The notes under the pieces are model-generated. The model saw nothing but the letters and a program-made list of their open reading frames with translations. It was not told the DNA's origin and made no database searches. A stretch of 64,000 nt of DNA, from the NCBI RefSeq assembly GCF_020497125.1, contig NC_059082.1, forward strand, positions 59,908,948 through 59,972,947. Direction: 5' to 3'. Origin of the DNA: Mauremys mutica. Lineage: Eukaryota > Chordata > Testudines > Geoemydidae. Each line of letters opens with the position of its first letter. Position 1 is the first letter of the stretch. The position numbers were made by a program, and so were the translations under genes. Positions 1 through 11,364 of this stretch are shown here, piece after piece.

Positions 1-934
1 CATGAACAGCCCTGGACCTATGAGGAAATTTGTATCTGGATCCAGATCTGAACCTGCTTTACCTTCTGCAGTTAGCTGAACCAAATGCCCGACCTTCCAT
101 AAGTGTGTGTGTGTGGCAAATGTATAATTAAAATAGCGAGGTGAATTGGCAGACCTCTGAAATTGTTTGCTTTTGTGGATTTAACCCATGCTCTGTTCAT
201 GTTAATGGCAGTATAACTAGCATGGGATATTTCTATTGACAGGGACATGAATGTTGCACAACAACTGATAATATAGCAGCTTCACAATGGAAACATAGAA
301 GTTACTTAAATTACTGCAGAAATGTGCCTACAATTTAGTGTTTTGATGCCAGTGTACTGTATAATCTAATTCATAGCAAGTACGTTGGACATTTCAGTTC
401 CCTTAATATGCAATCAAATGAGAGCTTTTTAAATCATTTCTGTGTTGGATTATATTTGAGTTGCATTTTTCTCTTCCTACATTTACATTTCCACACAGTG
501 TTGGGTTATGTCTTGTAATTGCTAAAATGCTCTGAATCAAATGGGATATGTGAAGCATGAACATTTGAAAATATTCAGGAACGCCGATCACATTTTATCT
601 AACATTTGAAAGTATGTCCAAAAATAGTGATAGACCATTTTGTATTTTTTTTCCAACATGAATTCAGCAATTCAGATCTAATTCAGGTACTGCTAAGAAT
701 CACTTTTTCACTCACATATACTTTTATATACACACGCATACATGTTCATTTTTATGTAGTCAATTATATATTAAAATTATGCAAGCTTTTCTGAGCTACA
801 GATAGTACTTGTCATGGTAATGGGATTAGTTGCATCTATGACCTTTCTGGGCTTTCTGAGTGCACCCACCTCAGCTTTTGGGCTTTTAGCCCTTACCTGC
901 TTTGGAGTGGAATCTCATGATTTTTCCACTCTTA
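1..934. other. Unique A+T-rich DNA, no gene
   Basis: No open frame exceeds about 65 codons and none resembles a known protein. A short GT run lies at about 104-116 and a TATA/ACAC-rich patch at 717-750. Nothing else is recognisable. Confidence 0.6.
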
Positions 935-1163
935 GGCCAGGTCTACACTAGAAAACTTGGCCACTACTGTAATGTCAGAGAGTGTGATGATTTTTTTTTA
1001 ATATTGCTATATTGGCAGAAGTCCTGGTATAGGCTGTTATACTGGCAAATCACTTTTTTGACCTCATGGCTTATTTCATTTAGGGAAATAGTATAAGCTC
1101 TACCAGCAAAAGCACTTGTTAGTTGGTATAAGATGCATAAACAGTAGGAGGCTTTGCCAGTAA
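935..1163 (+). mobile_element. Harbinger-type MITE, 5' part only
   Basis: The segment begins TTA|GGCCAGGTCTACACTAG, which matches the 'ggcc.ggtctacact' terminus seen again, inverted, at 30620-30642. The base triplet TTA before it would be the 3-bp target site expected of PIF/Harbinger elements. No matching inverted terminus is visible downstream, so the element is truncated or badly decayed at its right end. Internal text such as 'ctggtatag' and 'ccagcaaaagc' fits the same reptile family. Confidence 0.5.
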
Positions 1164-1199
1164 AGCTATTAGAGAAGACTGAAATATTTTGACCCAACA

Positions 1200-1444
1200 G
1201 ATTTTGGTTGAAAAATGAGGCTTCATCTGAATCAGAATGTTTTGTTGAAACTTGTCAATTTCAGTGAAATTTTCCACAGGAAAAAGTTGAAACAATTTCT
1301 TTTGATTAGTCTCATTTTCTTTAAATAATGTTGAATTACTTCATTCTGATAATGTTGAAATGTTTTCTTTAAATATATATATATTAGTATATAATTTATT
1401 GAATACTTTTTTATTGAAATGTTGAAATTTCTTTGGAACAGACA
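1200..1444. repeat. A+T-rich 'gttgaaa' repeat, host of the hAT insertion
   Basis: The pentamer-like core 'gttgaaa/gttgaat' recurs at least five times between 1207 and 1430. The text resumes after the hAT element at 1778 ('ctgatttctgacc'), so the hAT landed inside it. It resembles the low-complexity 'gaaaattttcaattt' reptile repeats; a diverged relative may lie at 9360-9520. Classification is uncertain. Confidence 0.35.
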
Positions 1445-1769
1445 CAGGGGTGGCTCCAGACCCCAGCACGCCAAGCGCGTGCTTGGGGCAGCATGCCACG
1501 GGGGGCGCTCTGCCGGTCCCCGGGAGGGTGGCAGGCGGCTCCGGTGGACCTCCCGCAGGCATGCCTGCGGAGGGTCCGCTGGTCCCGTGGCTTCGGTGGA
1601 GCATCCGCAGGGTCGCCTGTGGGAGGTCCACCGGAGCCGCGGGACCAGCGGACCCTCCGCAGGCACGTCTGCGGGAGGTCCACCGGAGCCGTGGGACCGG
1701 CGACTGCCAGAGCGCCCCCTGCGGCGTGCCACCGTGCTTGGGGCAGCGAAATCGCTAGAGCCGCCCCTG
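1445..1769. mobile_element. Non-autonomous hAT transposon (325 bp)
   Basis: Terminal inverted repeats are CAGGGGTGGCTCCAG at the left and the complement of CTAGAGCCGCCCCTG at the right. The flanks AACAGACA (1437-1444) and AATAGACA (1770-1777) are an 8-bp target duplication with one mismatch, the hAT signature. The interior is very GC- and CpG-rich and contains direct and inverted copies of a 'ggaggtccaccggagccg' module. It encodes no transposase; the long overlapping open frames on both strands are by-products of GC richness. Confidence 0.9.
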
Positions 1770-1777
1770 AATAGACA

Positions 1778-2171
1778 TTCTGATTTCTGACCAACTCTAA
1801 TAGCTATCCCTGTGTAGCTATCCCTAAATGTACCTAAGTCCCAGTCTAGAAACATTTTATGGGATAGCGAGACAGGAATAGCAGGCCCACCTCATTCTGG
1901 GCATCCACTTCAGGGACTTGTTACCAGTGATATTGATCAAGAGCCTTCTTAAAAGAGTACTTTAGTTAGTTGTTGGAACAAAGCATAAGAGAAGAAAGAT
2001 TTAAAAACAACAAACTGTTACACATATATTTAGTCTTCTCTAAACTTACACTTCACTGCAAGCTAAATTAGATGGTTTTCCTTTTCAGTTATGGAACACA
2101 GCCAACTATCCCAGATACCCTGAGAGAGCCACAAGAGGATGTCCATACTGAAATTAGACATCCCTAGCAGC
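1778..2171. other. Unique spacer, no gene
   Basis: The first ~25 bases continue the repeat split by the hAT element. The remainder shows no recognisable repeat, promoter or coding pattern. Confidence 0.5.
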
Positions 2172-2384
2172 TCATGCCAGCTGATGCAGGCTCATGGAAG
2201 TATGGGGTATGTTTGGGGTTGGGCTGGACCCCAGGCTTTAGGACCAGGCGAAGTGAGAGGGTCCTAAAGAGCCTGAGCTTGAATGTCTACACCACAGATA
2301 AACAGCCTCTTTGCCCAAGCCCCGCAAGCCAGAGTCAGCAAGCATGGGCCAGTCGTAGGTTTTTAATTGCAGTGTAGACATACC
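2172..2384 (+). mobile_element. MITE fragment ending 'gtgtagacatacct'
   Basis: The right end (2355-2384) reads 'taattgcagtgtagacata', the inverted form of the 'tatgtctacact' terminus seen on the Harbinger element at 53666. The interior 'ggaccccaggc...' and 'gtctacaccacagata' follows the order of a GC-rich reptile MITE. The left arm is rearranged or lost. It contains no coding capacity. Confidence 0.55.
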
Positions 2385-2390
2385 TTCAGG

Positions 2391-2418
2391 CTATCTCTCT
2401 CTGTCTCTCTCTCTTTCA
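2391..2418. repeat. TC-rich simple repeat
   Basis: Interrupted CT dinucleotide run just after the MITE end. Confidence 0.85.
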
Positions 2419-3432
2419 GGGAAGCTAGGTTTTAGAAAGTCCTACCGTCAAATACCATATTGCTTAATAGTTTCTTTGTTGTGAGCCCAAGTGAGAAATC
2501 TACTGATTTTACCTTGGCTTGCTCAGAGGAAGCATCCAGCAGAGTCTATTTAGCAGAATGTTCCAAAGATTTGGCTGCTCTATTGTTTAGGTAGTGAGAC
2601 CTGTTCATTCTCAGTGGGTTGTAATCACTGGTCTGAAGGCTGACTTACCTCCATGGGTCAGGATGTTGAAACAGTCTGATCTCCTTTCTTACTCTAACAC
2701 AACATCTTAGAAGTCAACCACATAAATGATTTTGTGATACAGACTGAAATGTGCAATTGACACAGATATATGTGGTCAAATATCATTATAGTGCTATTGC
2801 ATGCTTGCACAGTGAATTTGGAGGGCTTTGTGTAAATCTTTTCTTCTTTTTCAGTTCAGGTGAGTTTGCATCTGCCATGTTAATCTCTGAACCATAAACT
2901 CAAAGCAAAACTACTTTACTCCTTGAGTTGCCTCTGGTTTCAAAATGAAACTATTCATTGTAGTAGGTTAGCAAACCTTTCAACAAATCAAAGCTAATTT
3001 GGTGTGGTTTGGGATTTTTTAAGAAATATCCACACAACTCTACTAGTTTCTCCTTCAACAATGGTCATGGAGGGCCAGGTTTGTAATTAGTAAAATCAGG
3101 TGAATTTTTAATTTTATTTTTGCATCACTTGTAATTTAGGAAATTAATCGGAAAGTTGCATGCGTGAGTACTCTCGGAAAACAAATGGCACACTCAGATG
3201 CATGAGTATCAATTGTTTGCACATTTATCCAGTAACAAAACAGAATCACCTGACTTTGACTAATCACAATGATGCCACACAGCTCTAAGAGAGAGTATCA
3301 GATACTTGTAGAGAACTGTTTATGATCCATCCACAGGAACTATATACATAAATGTTAAAAGAATTGTCAAGTACTTTTGAATCATAAAGAAGTCTGGAGA
3401 ATTGCAAACTTCCTCTAGATATTTTATCTGCA
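2419..3432. other. Unique A+T-rich DNA, no gene
   Basis: No repeat or open frame of note was seen up to the CR1 junction. Confidence 0.55.
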
Positions 3433-4228
3433 GGAAATGGAATGGAAAAGCTGTCTTATGAAAGGAGACTGAAAGAGCTTGGCTTGTTTAGCCTAACCAA
3501 AAGAAAGTTGAGGGGGGATATGATTGCTCTTTATAAATATATCAGAGGGATAAATATTAGGGAGGGAGAGGAATTATTTAAGCTTAGTACCAGTGTGGAC
3601 ACAAGAACAAATGGATATAAACTGGACACTAGGAAGTTTAGACTTGAAATTGGACAAGGGTTTCTGACCATTAGAGGAGTGAAGTTCTGGAGCAGCCTTC
3701 TGTGGGGGAGTAGTGGGGGCAAAAGACATATCTGGCTTTAAGACTAAGCTTGATAAGTTTGTGGAGAGGATGGTATAATGGGATAGCCTAATTTTGGCAA
3801 TTAATTTGGCAATTGATCTTTGATTATCAGCAGGTAAGTATGCCCAGTGGTCTGTGATGGGATGTTAGATAGGATGGGATCTGAGTTACTACAGAGAATT
3901 CTTTCCTGGGTGCTGGCTGGTGAGTCTTGCCCACATGCTTAGGGTTTAACTGATCACCATATTTGGGGGCAGGAAGGAATTTTCCCCCAGGGCAGATTGG
4001 CAGAGGCCTTGGAGGTTTTTCACCTTCTTCTGCAGCATGGGGCACGGGTCACTTGCTGGAGGATTCTCTGCAGCTTGAGGTCTTCAAATCACAATTTGAG
4101 GACTTCAATAACTCAGACATATGTTAGGGGTTTGTTATAGAAGTGGATGGGTGAGATTCTGTGGCCTGCATTGTGCAGGAGGTCAGACTAGATGATCATA
4201 ATGGTCCCTTCTGACCTTAAAGTCTATG
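3433..4228 (+). mobile_element. CR1 LINE, 5'-truncated 3' end
   Basis: The segment carries the C-terminal end of CR1 ORF2 (3442-3741) followed by a ~480-bp 3' UTR. It closes with the CR1 3' terminal block: 'ggaggtcagactagatgatc' at about 4170-4189, then 'ggtcccttctgac' and 'cttaaagtctatga'. The same order recurs at 47420-48172, where the two UTRs align along their whole length. 5' truncation is normal for LINE insertions. No clean target duplication was found. Confidence 0.92.
3442..3741 (+). pseudogene. CR1 ORF2 C-terminal remnant
   Basis: CR1 ORF2 encodes the endonuclease and reverse transcriptase that copies the element at its target. Only the last ~99 residues survive, downstream of the reverse transcriptase domain. 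The diagnostic text is 'LFSLTKRKLRGDMIALYKY' near residue 16, then 'TNGYKLDTRKF' and 'TIRGVKFWSSL'. It ends at a stop at 3739-3741. Compared with the copy at 47465-47758, the tail after 'GGKRH' has lost the usual 'F+T..DKF' ending because of a frameshift. No endonuclease or reverse transcriptase motif is present and the fragment cannot act. The first Met is simply the first in frame. Confidence 0.88.
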
Positions 4229-4789
4229 AAAAGTCAACTTAATGAAATAATGATTTACAGTGAATTATTTGTTCAGCTGTAATAACTACTTATTGCAAGT
4301 ATTTTCCTAATTTAGTTTATTAGTAGCAATTGCTCCAAAGTCAGCCTGTTCACAGTTTATCTTGGAGTGACATATATAATGGTTCCATTTTGCAGTAATG
4401 GCTATAAAAGAAAAGAGACATCTAATGTATTCCTTTACCTCTTTCTTTTAAATTTTAAAATTAAAAATGTACCATCCAAAGGCCAAACTGGCCAGCATTG
4501 CTAAGAAGAGCAGGGATATTGAAAGATGCATGTCCAGTGCTAAGAATCCCATTGGTCATGCAGGATTCCAACTAAGGGACGTGGAACAGTGCTCATGGGG
4601 GGCGGGCGGGAGAGAAGAATGTGCACAAACTGGTGAAGAAGGTGGTTTGCCTTTCTTCACAGTGTTTTTGAATTATAGGACTGGATCCTCTCCTGGTGTT
4701 TAAATAAGATAAGGATCTTCTGATGCTCTTTCCCACAAGATGTCCGTGGAAGAGGCAAGCTCTAACCCTAGGTTTTGAAGTATTAAATT
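4229..4789. other. Unique DNA, no gene
   Basis: A short G-rich patch ('ggggggcgggcggg') lies at about 4598-4611. Nothing else stands out. Confidence 0.5.
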
Positions 4790-4924
4790 AGGGCCAGATT
4801 CTGATAGCCTTACAACTGTTGAGTGACAACTTGTTCTAGAAGTAATCCAATGGATTATTCCAATGAGACAATTTGTGGAGTAAAATGCCATTTGGTACAA
4901 GTAAGAATATTAGATTCTGGCCCT
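4790..4924. mobile_element. Palindromic MITE, 'agggccagattctgat' family
   Basis: The left end AGGGCCAGATTCTGATA and right end TATTAGATTCTGGCCCT are inverted repeats of about 16 bp. Related single-arm or two-arm copies occur at 8461, 17491, 24775, 37874 and 40730. The element is 135 bp and non-coding. A target duplication is not clear. Confidence 0.65.
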
Positions 4925-5945
4925 GAATGACATACAGAAAAGGTTTCCTGCTATCTAGCCAGCTGTTGGAATGTTGACTAATGGGACTAACTCCAAACAA
5001 GAAGTCGTGACATTGCTGGATGAAAGTATCAGTGCACAGAAAGTATTTTGTTACAAAATTTAAAATATTTAGATCACTTCTGTATCAATTATACTGGAGG
5101 CTTTTGTGGAAAATCAATTTAAACACACACACTATATATACACATATATGTTGGACACTTTCAACTTTTCTTTGAAAAAATCCTTTGTCTCTCATTTCTT
5201 TTCAGTGTCTTGTTTAAGTCAAGAAATCTCTGGCTTTTTGAGTGCACAGTTCCCCAAGAGAATGTGTGCTTATGAGCCGCAATAGGTTTCCCAAGTTTGG
5301 GAAGGAAATATAATACATTCTCTCACAGCTGTTGCACGAGCTGCTTCAAGTTTGGTGGTGGTGGCTTGGAAGCTAGTTTGAATTAGATCCATACCAGTTG
5401 GGTTTGTTTTTATCCAAATACTACCTCTTAACATAACTTTAAGTTGAATTTGACTTAACTGATATTGGAAACTGGAAACTTGAGTAAATCCAGTTACTAT
5501 GACATTTTTTATTCTGGATGCACTTACATGTATTAATTCTCGATATGTGAGAGAGGCTACAGTAAGAGAAATGATTCGGATTTCAAAATTCTGCAACCCC
5601 TACCATCATGTATTTGATGATCTGCAAATGTATGTACAGTTTAAAGTACCCTTCCATAAATTAGGAAATTGGGGGTTTCTTCCCTACTATCGCTTCCCCA
5701 AACTGTTTCTCCATGTTTAAGAAGTATTCAAATGAATTGAAACTCAAAATTGCTTTCCATAATTCTTGGGTACTGAATTTCTTTCAGTAAGCTGGAATTC
5801 TGTTAGTCTTCCTGCTTCCACTAACATACCTGATGTTTAAACACATCAGAAATATATTTGATTGGGGTAATAGCTTTTCCCTTCAATCTATCTCAGAAGC
5901 CACGGACATGACTTTCAAATTAATGAGTAATTTTGCGTCCCCAGA
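4925..5945. other. Unique A+T-rich DNA
   Basis: Contains a short CA/TA mixed microsatellite at about 5122-5150. Open frames at 5270-5596 (minus) and 5499-5720 (plus) overlap each other on opposite strands and resemble nothing known. Confidence 0.5.
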
Positions 5946-6038
5946 TTGGCGTACATTAAAGGGGCATGATTTTCAGAGCGTGTATGCTCAGCATTTAAAA
6001 AAAATCATGGCTCTTTAAGGTAACTCAAGTTGGATGCC
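5946..6038. mobile_element. Palindromic MITE, 'tgattttcagag' family
   Basis: The arms 'attaaaggggcatgatttt' and 'aaaatcatggctctttaagg' are imperfect inverted repeats around a 'tgctcagca' centre. This is a decayed copy of the reptile palindromic repeat also seen at 13101, 17261 and 56008. Confidence 0.55.
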
Positions 6039-6703
6039 ACAAAACAAAGGACCTAAAATCAATATAATAGATTGCACTAGCATGGTTCTTTCTTTTTCCC
6101 TTTGGCTTTCTACCTTTTTTGAAGATCCTCTCTCTATTTCTTTCTTCTTTTCTGGATCATCTCAAGTTTTCTAAACTTCCACCTTATGGGAAATTAGAAG
6201 ATGTTTCCAGTGCTATTTAGTTAAGAAAGCTTTGCTTTATCAGGTTTTTTCATTTCAGAGACTTAGTTGGATTTTAAAAGTAATTATCCAGAGATGCCAA
6301 AGAGAGACTAGATAAAGTCTCCCACTGGTAAATTCTAGTACTTGGGGACAGCTGTTTCAATTGACCAATTCTTTTTCAGATATCCTTTTGTACAACTTAC
6401 AAATTCATTTTTAAAGACTATGGAATATCTTATGGCTGTTAGAAAAAGTGTGATGGTTATTGTACCAGAGACAGAAACTGGAGGCATCTAGTCAGGCAGA
6501 ACCTCCTTTTGAAAGTTATCAGCCAGTACAGAAGAGGGAAAGCCCTGGACCCACCCACCCACATTCCCACCCCAGCTTTGGAACATCTAGTAATATTGAC
6601 AGTGTTTTGACTCCTCTGATCCTTGACTCAAAGAGAACAAGCACCAGAATTCTGGCTGTCTCTTGCACCTGTGTAGAGGATGGTTTGAAGAAGAAGAAAA
6701 AGA
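6039..6703. other. Unique DNA, no gene
   Basis: A pyrimidine-rich stretch lies at 6088-6170. No exon boundaries or family matches were recognised. Confidence 0.5.
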
Positions 6704-6998
6704 TCTCCTAGTTAAGGCACTAGACTGGACTCTTGAGCCCTGAGTTTAATTTTTGGCTCAGCCACTGCATTCTTGTATGACCTTGCACAAATTGCTTAAT
6801 TTCTCTGTGCCTTAGTTTACTATTTATAAAAGGATGATAATACTATAATTCCTCTATTTGTACTTCCTTTATTTTGCCTTTTGCCTCTTGTTTATGTAGA
6901 TGATAAAGTGCGAAGAGCAGGAACTCTCTCGTCATATTTATGCACACTGCCTAGTAAAATGAGATCCCAGTCTCTATTGAAGCCTACAGTCTCTACTG
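6704..6998 (+). mobile_element. MIR-like (CORE-type) SINE
   Basis: The order of blocks is that of reptile MIR-type SINEs: a tRNA-related head ('ctagactggactcttgagcc'), then 'tgtatgaccttgcacaaatt', 'ctctgtgccttagttt' and 'taaaaggatgataata'. A 3' tail follows with 'agagcaggaactctct' and 'gcctagtaaaatgagatccc'. It is well diverged. Other copies lie at 30838 and 40355. Such SINEs are moved by L2-type LINEs. Confidence 0.75.
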
Positions 6999-7003
6999 TA
7001 AAA

Positions 7004-7022
7004 TGTGTGTGTGTGTGTGTGT
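7004..7022. repeat. (GT)n microsatellite
   Basis: About nine GT units directly after the SINE tail. Confidence 0.9.
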
Positions 7023-7823
7023 AATATCAAGCCTTTGCTGCCTAAACTGAATGTAATGTAGAAAATAAACAGTGTATAAATGGTGAAAAGTAAATTATAT
7101 CCCTCCTTTCATCCTTTTTCTAATAAATTTCTGTGTTAGTGCCTAAGGTGAGGAAATTGATTTTTAATATATGATTTTTATCTTGACAGTGGCCCTTTAA
7201 TTATTACCTTTAAAAAGTACATTCTTGATGGGTTATTGTTGGTTTGAGAAATACTCCTTAGAAGCTATTTAATAAAGTTATTAAAATGACCATACCTTTC
7301 CATACCTCATTCTGATTAGAAGTCAGTTAGCTGCTGCTGCTGCACTGCATACAATGTGTATTTTTGTGTTTCTGCATCACTGGTGAATGGGCTATGCAAT
7401 GATGGATGTCCTTCCCCCACCCTCTCAGCTTTTGAAAGAATTGGCCATCAATCATAACATGTAGTTTTTCCAGTTGTAATCCCAAGTAAATGTGTTTCCT
7501 TCATTTATTTGAAGGCCATTATTCCCTCATTTTATAGCACCAAGGAAAAGGGAGAAAGTCCTTTTAGTCAGACTTTGTACACTGTATGTTTGCACACGTT
7601 AGGATTTAAATCACATATCAGTTCCTTATAAAATAGTTTTTAATTTGATATATATAATCAAAAACAGTGGAGTGGTTACCTAGACTAATTCTGTTTCTTG
7701 CTTAGCCCTGGCTCCCAATCCCTGGTGCCAATTTGACCTTTCCTTCATTTGGATCTTAAATCAGACTTAAGTCTGAAATCTGGCCTAACTATCAATTTTA
7801 GTATTTTGTACTGCCATTCATCA
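7023..7823. other. Unique DNA, no gene
   Basis: A short CTG run lies at 7331-7342. No other structure was found. Confidence 0.5.
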
Positions 7824-7836
7824 CTGTAGTATTTGA

Positions 7837-7864
7837 TTAGTCTCTAAGGTGCCACAAGTACTCC
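7837..7864 (+). mobile_element. 28-base micro-insertion of a reptile retroposon tail
   Basis: The 28 bases TTAGTCTCTAAGGTGCCACA + AGTACTCC are bounded by a perfect 13-bp direct repeat CTGTAGTATTTGA at 7824-7836 and 7864-7876. One base is shared between the insert and the right repeat. The insert matches the 'ttagtctataaagtgccaca' block of the retroposon at 45458-45757. The duplication length is that of target-primed reverse transcription. It is too short to carry any function itself. Confidence 0.75.
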
Positions 7865-7876
7865 TGTAGTATTTGA

Positions 7877-8460
7877 GTGTCCTCCACGTTGAATTGATGG
7901 GCAGTAATGAAGTTCCTGTTTCACTTCATACTCTCTGGCTGTTCACCCATTTCAGGATATATAGAAAGCTCTCTTTGGATATTTTTGAGTGGGGATAGAA
8001 GGAGACAAGAGTTTGCAACCTTCCTTTTGTCACCTCAACAGTTCATTTAAATATTGAACATTCTGATAATGGGATATCTAACATCATGAGGTTAGATAGG
8101 CAGAGCAACAATGCATAGCTTCAGGACTAGAAGCTAAAGGATAATTACATAGACCTCTGGGTATGTTCTTTGTTGAGCATCAGGTTTACAGGAGTTTCTA
8201 TAATTAAAAGCACAAACCTCTTCACTTTTCCATTGATGTAAGTGATGGTTACCTTAATGTGACCTCATTTTGTGTAAGGAAAACGAGTGACCATCTTAAA
8301 GAAAAATTAATGTTCTGTTGTCTAGTTCCGGCACAGATATAATAATTTGAGGGATTCATAGCTATTTAATCTGCTATGTGATTTATTTTGGCTGGAAATG
8401 TCAGTCTGACACACACAAATAAATAAAAGGCTTCACAAATCTTGTAGATCTAGTGAACCA
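7877..8460. other. Unique DNA, no gene
   Basis: No repeat family, palindrome or coding pattern was recognised. Confidence 0.5.
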
Positions 8461-8542
8461 AGTTCTAGCCTTGATTGAATCTGTAAAATTCTAGTCAAGT
8501 CAATGGGTTCCATAGGTTTAAATGAGGTCAGAATTTGGCCTT
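8461..8542. mobile_element. MITE fragment, 'ccagattctg' family
   Basis: The ends 'agttctagcc' and 'tcagaatttggcctt' with a central 'gtcaagtcaatggg' match the core of the family at 37874. The inverted arms are poorly preserved. Confidence 0.4.
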
Positions 8543-11322
8543 CTCTTTCCATAATGTTTACAACACAACTGTGTTTCATGATCCTGTATACATAGTCAGT
8601 TAATTATAAACAGGAAACTTTTGAAGAAAATATTGTATATTATTTCTGTTATAACTGGCCAATACAGCAAAATCATCATTCACAAACATTTATCTGAATG
8701 CCAAACAATTTTTCAGTTCAACCATATATGCAGATCTTATTATTCACTATTTTCAGACATTAGTGCAGAGAGGTTTTTGCTGACATGAACGTTTGGAGAA
8801 TGACTTTGTACAAAGGCCTGTATTCAAGTGTGAACAAAAGTATAAAATTTGAAATGCTTTGGTCATGGAATGGGGGACTAAAAACAATAACGTGAGTACA
8901 TGACCAATCCTACACCACAAATAGTCATAGGGGGGAGGTGTTTGTGAAATTCAGATAATTCAACCAGTTCTAATGTATGTCTAATACTAGAAGCTTCATT
9001 TTATAATTTTTATAAAACCTGAAGTCTGAAAGCAATGTAGGTGAAATCCTGAAGGATTTCGTCTACATCTCAGGGCATCTAGAATCAGCAACCACTGACT
9101 TGTGTTAAATGTAAGCACCTAGGGATTTTAAATAAGATGGGTCAAATTCCTCCCTGATGTAACAAACTATCATTTTTTCCCCTCTGCTTTAAGAAGTGGG
9201 ATAATTTGAACTAGCTTCAGCCAGGTATTATGCAGCTATGTCTTATATGCAGGCAACTTGTTTATCTTTGCCAATAGTCCTTAACACAGCGAATCAGATT
9301 CCCCCACCCCTCACTATGTTGACGGTTTTGTCAAACCTCCCCCTACCCCCACCCCCAAAAAAAGAATTATAATTTGCTTTTCAGATTTTTCATCTGAAAA
9401 ATAAAAAAAACCCTAACATTTTGAGAGAAGCTGAATTTTCTATGAAAACTTTAATTTAATTGAAAGCCGAGTTTTCTATTGAGGGGAAAATACCATTTTT
9501 ATGTAAGATTTTCTACTTAACCCTACCTCTCGGTAATGTGAAATATGCCTTCTATCCCAAGCCTGGGTCTTACAGGTTTAGTCATGCTGATTAGTAAAAA
9601 ATCCACAGGCTTGAAAGGATTAGATGGGTTATTCTTAAATGTCAGTAAAAGTTGATTTCAATGTACACCCATAGACTAACAAAAATACTTCCATCGATGA
9701 TCAAATTTTACAGATAGGATAAGTAACAAAAATGCTACTTGAGAACTTATTGGAGTTTAATTTAAGGATATTTACTTGGTATATTTTGAGATGTGATGTG
9801 GGCAATTTTAACTGTTGTTTTAACTGTTATTAAATTTTAAATTTTTGAATCAACATCTACTGTCATTAACTAATTATCTGACTCCCCCCTATAATTTCCT
9901 ACAACTTTGAAAATTTAAAATTGAGACAAATAATTTAAAAATGTTTAAACCCCATAATTTTGTGCTACTGTGAAAATGTATATAGATAAAAATAGAAAAA
10001 AAATGCTTAGAAATAAACCAACACAACCCGCTGAAATTATTTATATAATTTAATTCTGCTAACCCTACAAACCGTGATTTTTTGTGATGTGGATAACTAT
10101 CCATCAGGAACCAGACATACAGGAAGCCTAGGCCCCAATTCTTAGGTCCAGCCAGGCTGCATATCGGCACAGAACACAACACAGTGTGTAAAAGTGGATT
10201 TATACCAGTTTTTCTGGTGCACCAACTTAGTCCATAGCACAACTTAACTCAGCCACAAGGGTGCTCTAAATTAAGCCCAGATGTTCATATCCTTAAGGGG
10301 GTTGTCTTGGAAGATGAAGATTGCTGGAACATAATGACAGTCTGGCTTTGCCCCCATTCTAACCTTTGTCATCTATAGGATCTTATTTTAAACAAGACTT
10401 TCCCATTTTTTCCATCCCACAAATGGGATGGACATTAGCCAAAGAGATTTAAAAAATGTTTGGTGCATGTTTTCTGTCTAATTTAATGAACTGCCTGTGA
10501 GGAAAATCCTCTTAAAAGCTACTTGTTAAGATTTATCATTAGTCAGTGCATACACTTGAAAACAGTCTGAGAACAATAAGGAAGTTAGAGGTAGTGTTGT
10601 CTTGAGCAGAGTGTTTTGCTGCTGTTATTCCATACGTCTTCAGTCTTAATAAAGGCTTTTTAATTTTAGTTTAAAGGCAATTAAAACAAGAAAGGAGAAA
10701 GTAAAGTCTTCAAGAGAGACTAGTGTGTGTGAAGAGCCTCAGCAACGGGCTTTATCTGAACTGAACATGACATGGCAGTTGTTTCCAGTAGAGAGTACAA
10801 TTCTAGAAATTTAAAGCTGCAGTACACAGAAAAACATAATGTTACCAGGTTTCCATGCCAGAGATGAGTGCATGTCAGTCATGACTGAAGTAATATGTAG
10901 GAAATAAACTGTTTTGGGATCTGTCTGAATAACAGATGCTTGTACATGTCTATTTTCTCTATATTGTAACTTTACATTTTTAAAAGCAGCTACCATTTTT
11001 GGGTTCACCTCAGGTTCAAGAGATACACAGAGCTCTGTTCCAGAGAACTTTAGTTTTTCCTTGTTTTGTTTTAACTATAATCTAAAATCAGGTTAAAAAG
11101 TACAAAATATATGCATAGTTTATATGCTTAATTATTATACTAAGGTGTTATGAATCATACTAGTTAATCTTAAATATGAAAATGATCTCAGAGGAGGAAC
11201 AACTTATGCTCCTTAGCCAATCTAACTAGTGGATAGGAATGAGTTACTTATGCATAATTATATGAATGCAAAAAACTTTAGTTTGTTATGCAATGAAAAT
11301 ACAGGTCAAAGAGATAAAAAGG

Positions 11323-11323
<1 letters not shown>
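8543..11323. other. Long unique A+T-rich stretch
   Basis: A C-rich patch at 9299-9356 ends in a short A run. An A+T-rich segment with 'gaaaattt' repeats at 9360-9520 may be a decayed relative of the 1200-1444 repeat. The 117-codon minus-strand frame at 9889-10242 is A+T-driven, lacks any family resemblance and has no flanking splice or promoter pattern that I could defend. Confidence 0.5.

Positions 11324-11363
<40 letters not shown>
11324..11363. repeat. (AT)n microsatellite, about 20 units
   Basis: Uninterrupted AT dinucleotides. It creates artificial Tyr-Ile repeats in open frames on both strands. Confidence 0.95.

Positions 11364-11364
<1 letters not shown>

Noticed and set aside
1232..1855. 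207-codon minus-strand frame and four overlapping 96-127-codon frames
   Set aside because: They lie across a GC-rich hAT MITE with clear termini and target duplication. Several frames on both strands are open at once, which is a composition effect.
9889..10242. 117-codon minus-strand frame
   Set aside because: A+T-rich, hydrophobic residue bias from Phe/Ile/Lys codons, no family match.
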